Shown here piece by piece: positions 1 through 5,152 of a stretch of 6,883 bases of DNA. This DNA comes from Verrucomicrobiales bacterium (GTDB lineage Bacteria; Verrucomicrobiota; Verrucomicrobiae; Limisphaerales; UBA9464). Under the pieces are notes generated by a model. That model saw only the letters and a program-made list of their open reading frames with translations, was not told the origin of the DNA and made no database searches. Within the stretch, counting starts at the first letter, position 1, and every line of letters begins with the position of its first letter. Location: NCBI GenBank assembly GCA_005789375.1, contig SXXZ01000103.1, positions 1 through 6,883 on the forward strand, read 5' to 3'. Both the position numbers and the translations under genes were made by a program.

Positions 1-32
1 AGGACGTGCTCTGCCAACTGAGCTACGCGGGC
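1..32 (-). tRNA. Partial tRNA, 5' part (probably tRNA-Thr)
   Basis: Read on the minus strand from position 32, the sequence gives a 7-nt acceptor arm (GCCCGCG), TA at tRNA positions 8-9, a 4-bp D stem (GCTC/GAGC) around an AGTTGGCA D loop, A26, and the start of the anticodon stem (CGTCC), ending at tRNA position 32. The acceptor 3' strand, anticodon and T arm lie beyond the left edge, so the isotype cannot be read. The GCC-type acceptor end plus a CGTCC anticodon stem resembles bacterial tRNA-Thr; tRNA-Phe, which also often starts GCCCG, is the main alternative. The tRNA call itself is strong because the T8, D-arm and A26 pattern is canonical. Confidence 0.88.
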
Positions 33-129
33 CCTGTTCGTTTGCCAACTCCTCCAACCCAGCGACGCGGCAATGACCCCTTTCGGGTTCCTCACTTCGT
101 CTATCGGCTGGCTGCCATCTTCCGACGGC

Positions 130-160
130 AAAAAGTCCGATCTCCAGTCCAACACGGACC
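130..160 (-). terminator. Weak terminator-like hairpin in the tRNA leader
   Basis: On the minus strand, GTCCG (159-155) can pair with CGGAC (139-135) across a 15-nt loop, with a possible sixth G-U pair, and five T residues (134-130) follow directly. The stem is short and the loop long, so intrinsic termination would be inefficient. The left arm can instead join a local 7-bp hairpin at 162-144 (CCGGTCC with GGACTGG, loop GTGTT), so the two folds exclude each other. This may be an attenuator-like arrangement or chance. Confidence 0.2.
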
Positions 161-203
161 GGAAACCGAACACGGTGCATGCAACGCTTCGATTGAGCGG
201 GAA

Positions 204-232
204 TAGATAGAAACGCTGATGGAGGGTGTCAA
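204..232 (-). promoter_or_regulatory. Candidate sigma70-type promoter for the tRNA transcript
   Basis: On the minus strand a perfect -35 TTGACA (232-227) is followed after exactly 17 bp by TATCTA (209-204), which matches only half of the -10 consensus. An A/T-rich stretch just upstream of the -35 (about 240-265) resembles an UP element. The bases after the -10 are GC-rich (TTCCCGC), like the discriminators of stringently controlled stable-RNA promoters. Transcription would start near 197, leaving about 165 nt of leader before the tRNA. The sequence match is seen; the function is inferred. Confidence 0.5.
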
Positions 233-417
233 CAGTGTTCTGCAAAAATTCGATTTGAAAACGTGCTTGTCCGGATCGAGGAACAGACTTTTAGCAGCAC
301 TTTGGAGGCATGTTTGATTCGGAGGCCTACCTTCGCCCAAAGGTTCGCCCAACGGATGTCTCTGGAGCGTTCCTGCATCGATTTTTACTGAAAGGCGAAG
401 GCGAATTGCTCGGTCTT

Positions 418-458
418 GCCCGGATTTTCCAATCCCGGGCCATCGTTGAAAACGACGG
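418..458. repeat. Two abutting hairpins downstream of adk
   Basis: On the minus strand the first hairpin (458-440) pairs CCGTCGTT with AACGATGG: 8 bp with one G-U pair and a 3-nt loop. The second (440-418) pairs GCCCGGGATT with AATCCGGGC: 9 bp with one bulged G and a 4-nt loop. They share the base at 440 and begin about 58 nt after the adk stop. No T run follows on either strand, so this is not a classic rho-independent terminator. It may protect the 3' end of the adk mRNA or be part of a dispersed palindromic repeat. Confidence 0.45.
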
Positions 459-516
459 TGAGCGAAACTCGATGGACTGCTCTGCGGCAGGACGGCGGGC
501 GAAGGAGCCCTGCATC

Positions 517-1140
517 TCAAACGCTGTAGATCGTGCTCCCGTCACTGACGGCCGGCTTAGGAATCTGAACGATCACTTTGAGAATGTCTGCGAGGACAAG
601 GATCGGTTCTTGGGTCGAATCAATTTGATGAATCAACGAGTCTGGATAGCACTCCAAAACAGCTCGAGTCTCCCGTTTGTAGGTTTCCAGACGGCTACGG
701 ATGGTCTCCACATTGGCATCGTCGAGACGGTTCTCCTTCAAGGCGCGTCGCTGGAGCCGCACGATCAGTTTGTCCATCACCGGACAGAACAAGTTGAAAA
801 TGGCTTTCACGTCGATCATGTCGCGCATGATTTCAGCTTGAAGGGGGTTTCGCGGAATCCCGTCCAGTAGGAGTGTATCGGCCTCGGGATTGAAACGACC
901 GGTCGCAGCAAGTCCATCCATGGATTGCTTCCAGAGCTGGATGGTCGGCTCGTCAGGAACCAGTCGGCCGTTCGACGCGTATTCTACAAACACTCGGCCG
1001 AGGGGAGAATCTACCCGGAGATTACGGAAGGCATCGCCACAGGAAAAATGCACGAAATTCGGTATCTGACCGAGAATCTTGCCCTGGGTTCCTTTGCCTG
1101 CACCCGGTGCCCCAAAGAGGAGAATGGCTCGATATTTCAT
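517..1140 (-). CDS. adk: Adenylate kinase, short-LID type
   Basis: A 207-residue cytoplasmic nucleoside monophosphate kinase that interconverts ATP + AMP and 2 ADP. Visible motifs: P-loop GAPGAGKGTQ (10-19), the NMP-binding segment HFSCGDAFR (31-39), GRLVPDEP (58-65), LLDGIPRN (91-98), and the LID edge with R128, R132 and NRLDD (137-141), then RSRLETY (148-154). These supply the expected substrate-binding arginines (R39, R97, R128, R132, R138, R150). Only about six residues separate R132 from R138, so the zinc-finger-like LID insert of long bacterial Adk is missing. The ATG at 1140 places the P-loop at the usual distance from the N terminus; an upstream in-frame start at 1224 would overlap the preceding gene and add 28 residues unlike the family. 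No clear Shine-Dalgarno sequence is present. It starts 17 bp after the upstream hypothetical gene and is probably co-transcribed with it. A UMP/CMP preference cannot be excluded. Confidence 0.92.
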   Translation of the reverse strand: MKYRAILLFGAPGAGKGTQGKILGQIPNFVHFSCGDAFRNLRVDSPLGRVFVEYASNGRLVPDEPTIQLWKQSMDGLAATGRFNPEADTLLLDGIPRNPLQAEIMRDMIDVKAIFNLFCPVMDKLIVRLQRRALKENRLDDANVETIRSRLETYKRETRAVLECYPDSLIHQIDSTQEPILVLADILKVIVQIPKPAVSDGSTIYSV

Positions 1141-1156
1141 CGAAACAATTTCGACT

Positions 1157-2089
1157 TCAGGCGTTTTTGTTGCGGAGTTTAACCTCGAGAACCTGGGCAA
1201 ATTCGATGGTGCTTTCAGCTCCATCCGAGGATTTCAGCGCCAGGTCGCTGCCACTAATGCGGCTAATCCGGGTGGCCACAATGACGCCGGCCGCCGTGGT
1301 AATATCCAGTACCAGATCCTTGTCGGCCTCAGAGGCCACAACCTTGAAGAGCGAGGGGAACTGGGTCTCGAAGAAGCGGCGATTGAAGGTTGTTTCACCA
1401 CGACGAAAGTGTTTGGGCAAGCCCTCGTTCGAACCCGCCGCGCTTCGGGCGGCTGGGCCCGCGGCGCTGGAAGCGGCCGCAGCGGCCACCGGTTGGGCAG
1501 GCACGCTGAGGGACTGGGCAGCCACTGCCTCATCCGTCGCACTCACCACGACCTCCTCTTCGCGTCGAGGCAGCGCCAAGAAGATAATAGGACCGATCAC
1601 TGGTAATACGGCCGACACTCCGCACACCAACGGCACCGGGCGCCAGCGGAAACGGGCGATCTCGTAGGCGGCGTACAAGTTGGCCAAGTAGAGAAATCCG
1701 AGGAGGATCATTCCGTTGGGCGTGGTTAGCGCGGCGTAAACTCCCTTGCCAGCAATGTCGGCTGCGGGTCGAGAGGCCCGCTCGGGCTGGCGGACATCAA
1801 TTTTTCGAGCTTCAACGCGAGCAATATCTTCAGCCGGGGGTTCCAACATCGGTTCGACAAAGCGGCCGGCACGGGGATGGCCTGCCAAAGACTTAAGTGT
1901 CGCTTCGTCCAGTTTGGCCCAGTCAACGCGGGGAGAAAAAATTCCGGACTGTTGCCGGACGATAAGGCCGTCGGCATCTGCGGCGGACACTTCGCCCACG
2001 TAGACGTCACCGGTGATGGTGCGGAACTCGCCACCGATGACCCGCGACACCAGGCAAAACAACAATGTCCACCAACGAAGAAGGCGCAT
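1157..2089 (-). CDS. Secreted/membrane protein of unknown function
   Basis: A 310-residue protein I cannot name. Visible order: a signal-peptide-like N terminus (basic MRLLRWW, hydrophobic core to about residue 18); a small region about 21-75 of the type 'TITGDVYVGEV...GLIVRQQSG...VDWAKL', resembling short beta-rich segments common in verrucomicrobial and planctomycetal exported proteins; a charged stretch; two hydrophobic segments (about 126-146 and 151-173); an Ala/Ser-rich linker (about 183-222); and a conserved-looking C-terminal domain (227-310) beginning HFRRGETTFNRRFFET, with an alternating beta pattern. The ATG at 2089 is preferred over a TTG at 2131 because it starts the signal peptide and has AGGA close upstream. 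The gene sits 118 bp after hflX and 17 bp before adk, suggesting shared transcription with adk. Function is unknown; envelope localisation is inferred. Confidence 0.8.
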   Translation of the reverse strand: MRLLRWWTLLFCLVSRVIGGEFRTITGDVYVGEVSAADADGLIVRQQSGIFSPRVDWAKLDEATLKSLAGHPRAGRFVEPMLEPPAEDIARVEARKIDVRQPERASRPAADIAGKGVYAALTTPNGMILLGFLYLANLYAAYEIARFRWRPVPLVCGVSAVLPVIGPIIFLALPRREEEVVVSATDEAVAAQSLSVPAQPVAAAAASSAAGPAARSAAGSNEGLPKHFRRGETTFNRRFFETQFPSLFKVVASEADKDLVLDITTAAGVIVATRISRISGSDLALKSSDGAESTIEFAQVLEVKLRNKNA

Positions 2090-2207
2090 GATCCTGATAG
2101 CCTTGGCAAACCAACCGGGCCGGTAAACCAAATTTCTTGGCTACTCGCAAAGCCGAGGAGGGCGATACGAGGCACCGCTTCGATGAGCTTGGACCCGTAG
2201 AGACGGT

Positions 2208-3503
2208 TCAATCTCCAGTGTGGAACGAGACAAGGTAAGGCTCGAACTCATGCCGGAGATAGGGCGGGAGACGAACCCGGAAGCAGGCCTCTTCGCCGGA
2301 GTAGTCCTGCTCGACAACCTGCGCCACCGAGTGGAGGCGGCTCATGACCCTCTGCTCATGGTGGGGGATGCGAATCTCTACGAATTCCCGGATCGGCTTG
2401 AGCATGGCCCCCAACTCTGCAAAGAGGCTCTCGAAGCCTTGCTTTTTACGGGCAGAGACCGCCACAGCTTTGGGAAATTGCTGGCAACACATCGCGGCCA
2501 TTTCGGTAGCCCCGGGCTTATCGATCTTATTGAAGACCATGAGCATGGGTTTTTCTTGGGCTCCGATATCGGCGAGCACTGCATTGACCGCTTCCATCTG
2601 CTGGGCAGCGTTGGGATGGCTGGTGTCCACCACGTGGATGAGCAGGTCCGCCTCGACAACTTCCTCCAAGGTCGCCTTGAAGGCCTCTACCAATCCATGC
2701 GGCAACTTGCGGATGAATCCTACCGTATCGCTCAAGAGCACGTTCTGGTTGGAAGGCAGGCGAAGCCGGCGCGTGGTCGGATCGAGGGTGGCGAAGAGCA
2801 TGTCTTCGGCCATCACCTCGGATCCGGTGAGGGCGTTGAGCAACGTCGATTTGCCGGCGTTGGTGTAGCCCACGATGGAGGCCAAAGGCCACTGGTGGCG
2901 CTGACGACCTTCTCGCTGGGTGGATCGCTGGCGCCGAACCGTGGTGAGCTCGGTGCGGATCTTCTCGATGCGCTCCTGCGTCTTGCGGCGATCGGCCTCG
3001 AGCTGAGATTCGCCCTCACCACCGATCGACCCTGTGGATCCCCGCTGGCGGGAAAGGTGGGTCCAGTAGCGGGTGAGCCTCGGCATGAGGTACTGCAATT
3101 GAGCCAACTCGACCTGCAGCTTGCCTTCCCGGGTGCGGGCCCGCTGAGCGAAGATATCGAGGATGAGCGCTGTGCGGTCGATGACCTTCGCTCCGAAAAT
3201 CTCCTCCAGATTGCGGGCCTGGGCCCCGGAGAGTTCTTCGTCGAAGAGGACGGTGTCGGCATTGGCCTCCTTGGCGGCCTTGGCAAACTCCTCGGCCTTG
3301 CCCGCCCCAATGAACGTGCCCGAGTGCGGTGCCTCCAAGCGCTGGGTTCCTTGCCCCACCACCGCGACCCCGGCCGTGTTGGCTAGTTCAGCCAATTCAT
3401 CGAGGGAGTCCGAGACATCCCATGCTGTTTGGCTTTTGAGTTCGACGCCCACGAGGAAGGCGCGTTCGGATTTCTTGTCCGCGGTATCAATGAGGGCTTT
3501 CAC
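2208..3503 (-). CDS. hflX: Ribosome-associated GTPase HflX
   Basis: A 431-residue cytoplasmic GTPase. Family members bind the 50S subunit and split or rescue stalled 70S ribosomes under stress. The N-terminal HflX domain (about 15-150) includes HSGTFIGAGKAEE (60-72), DEELSGAQARNLE (88-100) and a QVELAQLQYLMPRL segment (130-143). A helical linker follows, then the G domain: G1 GYTNAGKST (212-220), G2 threonine in TLDPT (239-243), G3 DTVGF (259-263), G4 NKID (325-328) and G5 SAR (350-352), with a C-terminal region to 431. The glycine-rich loop before the coiled linker reads GSTGSIGGEGESQLE (155-169), where most HflX proteins have a GGIGTRGPGETQLE-like sequence. The start is a GTG at 3503; the N terminus (IDTADKKSERAFLVGVE) aligns well with the family, although no Shine-Dalgarno sequence is evident. 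glgA is divergent, 140 bp away. Confidence 0.96.
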   Translation of the reverse strand: MKALIDTADKKSERAFLVGVELKSQTAWDVSDSLDELAELANTAGVAVVGQGTQRLEAPHSGTFIGAGKAEEFAKAAKEANADTVLFDEELSGAQARNLEEIFGAKVIDRTALILDIFAQRARTREGKLQVELAQLQYLMPRLTRYWTHLSRQRGSTGSIGGEGESQLEADRRKTQERIEKIRTELTTVRRQRSTQREGRQRHQWPLASIVGYTNAGKSTLLNALTGSEVMAEDMLFATLDPTTRRLRLPSNQNVLLSDTVGFIRKLPHGLVEAFKATLEEVVEADLLIHVVDTSHPNAAQQMEAVNAVLADIGAQEKPMLMVFNKIDKPGATEMAAMCCQQFPKAVAVSARKKQGFESLFAELGAMLKPIREFVEIRIPHHEQRVMSRLHSVAQVVEQDYSGEEACFRVRLPPYLRHEFEPYLVSFHTGD

Positions 3504-3580
3504 AAGGGATGGCTGACGGTGGAGGAACGATAGCAGTAAAACAGATTTCTGGCCATTCTTGGGATGCCTCTCAAAACCCG

Positions 3581-3637
3581 AGTCTTTTCACTCGAAAGAC
3601 TTCGGCCTTGTTCGCTCGATAGGGTGCGCGAAAGACT
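3581..3637. promoter_or_regulatory. Palindrome and repeated motif between hflX and glgA
   Basis: In the 140-bp divergent gap, AGTCTTT (3581-3587) and AAAGACT (3595-3601) form a perfect 7-bp inverted repeat around a 7-nt spacer. CGAGT/ACTCG also pair within it. The half-site recurs as CGAAAGACT at 3593-3601 and 3629-3637, 36 bp apart, the second copy ending 6 bp before the glgA ATG. This could be an operator for a dimeric regulator of either gene, or a hairpin in the glgA leader. No convincing -35/-10 pair was found for either gene. Confidence 0.35.
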
Positions 3638-3643
3638 GTAGCC

Positions 3644-5098
3644 ATGCACGTGCTGCTGGCGACCAGTGAGCTGAATCCCTATTCAAAGACCGGGGGTCTG
3701 GCCGACATGGTATCGGCCCTGGCCAGGGCATTGGCGGGGACGGGTCTGCAAGTCTCGGTGGTGACGCCGCTCTATCGTGGAATAACCAAGACCTTTCCGG
3801 GCATTGAAGCAACCTCCTGGCGCTGGGACATCCCGATGGGAGACAGCCTTGTGGAAGGGCGCTTCCATTGCCAAAAGCCCTCACCCAACCTCACGCTTTG
3901 GTTTGTGGAGCAGGCCGGATTCTTTGATCGGCCTGGTCTCTATGGCGAAGTCGGTCGGGACTACGCAGACAATTCGGCCCGGTTCATCTTCCTAAGTCGT
4001 GCGGCGTTGATCTTGGCCCGCCATCTGCCGGAGCCCCCAAAGGTCGTGCATTGCCACGATTGGCAAACGGGGCTGATCCCGATCCTAGCCCGACATGCCC
4101 AACTGCAGACCGGGTGGGCCCAGCCGCCTCGGACGATTTTCACCGTCCACAATTTGGCTTTTCAGGGATCGTTCCCGGCGGCCAGTTGGGGACTGACGGG
4201 TCTTCCCAGCGATTGGCTTCACTTGGAGAGCGCCCTGCATTTTGAACGGGTGAACTTCTTGAAGGCCGGTCTCACCCAAGCCCAGGCGATCACCACGGTG
4301 AGCCCAAACTATGTGCGGGAGATCCTGACCCCCGAATACGGCTGCGGCCTCGAAGGCTTGCTGCTTAAGCGCTACAACGATCTAGGCGGTATTCTCAACG
4401 GGGTCGATTATGAGGAGTGGAACAGCGCCTCCGACCCGGCCCTTCCAGCGAGCTTCTCGGCGCAGGACCTTTCGGGCAAAGCGACGTGCAAAGCCGCGTT
4501 ACAACGGGAGATGGGTCTGCCGGAGGATTCGGGAGTCCCACTTTTTGCCAACATCTCCCGACTCACAGACCAGAAGGGTTCAGCGTTAATTATCCAGACG
4601 CTTCGATCACTCATCGATGCTGGCGAGTCTTTGCAGTTTGCGCTCTTAGGCAGTGGTGATCGGGCACTGGAGAATGCCTTTGGCGATTTGGCCAAACGCT
4701 TTCCGACTCAAGTGGCTGCACGCATTGGTTTTGATCCAGCCTTGTCGCACCGCATCGAAGCCGGTGCCGATTTCTATCTGATGCCCTCGCGCTTTGAGCC
4801 GTGCGGTCTCAATCAGTTGTATTCGCTACGCTATGGAGCCATTCCCATCGTTCGAGCCACCGGAGGCCTTCAAGACTCTGTGGTAGATCCCCGAGACAAC
4901 GCGGCACAGGCCACTGGCATCAAGTTCACCACGTATTCGGCGGCGGCATTGCATAAAGCCGTCCTGAAGGCGCTGGCCCTTTGGAAGGAACCCGCGTGGC
5001 TACAGCACCTCCGCCACAATGGCATGACGGCGGATTTCTCCTGGGAAAAACAATCGGCCGAGTACGTCGCACTCTACGAATCGGTGTGCCGAGAGTAG
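3644..5098 (+). CDS. glgA: Glycogen synthase (ADP-glucose type, GT5)
   Basis: A 484-residue cytoplasmic GT-B glycosyltransferase that moves glucose from ADP-glucose to the non-reducing end of an alpha-1,4-glucan. It has the family's usual length of about 480 residues. Motifs in order: KTGGLAD (15-21), the ADP-glucose-binding lysine loop; HDWQTGL (138-144), with Gln where many members have His; TVHNLAFQG (167-175); NGVDYEEW (252-259); SRLTDQKG (305-312), the phosphate-binding Arg/Lys; SRFEPCGLNQLYSLRYG (382-398), containing the conserved glutamate E385; and TGGLQDSV (406-413). The ATG is fixed by the family N terminus (MHVLLATSELNPYSKTGG). No Shine-Dalgarno sequence is obvious. It stands alone on its strand, divergent from hflX and convergent with fbiC; no glgB, glgC or glgP lies in the window, so it is not in a visible glycogen operon. 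Confidence 0.97.
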   Translation: MHVLLATSELNPYSKTGGLADMVSALARALAGTGLQVSVVTPLYRGITKTFPGIEATSWRWDIPMGDSLVEGRFHCQKPSPNLTLWFVEQAGFFDRPGLYGEVGRDYADNSARFIFLSRAALILARHLPEPPKVVHCHDWQTGLIPILARHAQLQTGWAQPPRTIFTVHNLAFQGSFPAASWGLTGLPSDWLHLESALHFERVNFLKAGLTQAQAITTVSPNYVREILTPEYGCGLEGLLLKRYNDLGGILNGVDYEEWNSASDPALPASFSAQDLSGKATCKAALQREMGLPEDSGVPLFANISRLTDQKGSALIIQTLRSLIDAGESLQFALLGSGDRALENAFGDLAKRFPTQVAARIGFDPALSHRIEAGADFYLMPSRFEPCGLNQLYSLRYGAIPIVRATGGLQDSVVDPRDNAAQATGIKFTTYSAAALHKAVLKALALWKEPAWLQHLRHNGMTADFSWEKQSAEYVALYESVCRE

Positions 5099-5152
5099 GC
5101 GGGAAGAGTCCGGATTTTAACCCGTCAGAGCAACACTCAGACCGGCACACCG
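5082..5152. terminator. Inverted repeat and hairpin between convergent glgA and fbiC
   Basis: CGGTGTGCCG (5082-5091, ending within the last codons of glgA) is perfectly complementary to CGGCACACCG (5143-5152, in the last codons of fbiC), a 10-bp inverted repeat spanning both stop codons. Inside it, directly abutting the right arm, GTCAGAG (5124-5130) and CTCAGAC (5136-5142) make a 7-bp hairpin with one mismatch and a 5-nt loop. There is no long T run, so a classic intrinsic terminator is not shown. The position favours a bidirectional 3'-end structure. Both outer arms are coding, so chance remains possible. Confidence 0.35.

Larger units (their letters stand above)
33..516. other. Intergenic region without a convincing gene
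   Basis: These 484 bases separate the adenylate kinase stop from the tRNA. Open frames on both strands (for example plus 310-870, minus 101-520 and minus 327-545) resemble no family I recognise, run into adk on the wrong strand or frame, and cross strong hairpins. What it does hold is a promoter-like site at 204-232, a possible terminator at 130-160, a small hairpin at 75-90 (loop GAAA on the minus strand) and a pair of abutting hairpins at 418-458. No second tRNA or familiar structured RNA is seen. Confidence 0.6.

Noticed and set aside
327..515. Minus-strand small open frame beginning just after the adk stop
   Set aside because: The Arg/Ser/Pro-rich translation looks random and spans both strong hairpins; no ribosome binding site was seen beyond chance.
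310..870. Plus-strand open frame of 186 codons with GGAGG just before its ATG
   Set aside because: The GGAGG is only one base from the ATG, two thirds of the frame is antisense to adk, and it crosses the hairpins at 418-458; the protein is unlike any family.
1141..1224. 28-residue N-terminal extension of adenylate kinase
   Set aside because: It overlaps the end of the upstream gene in another frame, and family members start only a few residues before the P-loop.
1443..1508. GC-rich, repetitive-looking stretch in the hypothetical gene
   Set aside because: It simply encodes an Ala/Ser-rich linker with GC-rich alanine codons; no regular tandem unit is present.
2123..2144. Imperfect hairpin between hflX and the hypothetical gene
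   Set aside because: The stem is about 7 bp with an internal asymmetry, A/T-rich and without a T run, too weak to call a terminator.
2220..3386. Long plus-strand open frame (388 codons) opposite hflX
   Set aside because: It is fully antisense to a gene with every HflX motif, its translation matches no family I know, and it follows from GC-rich codon bias in the real gene.
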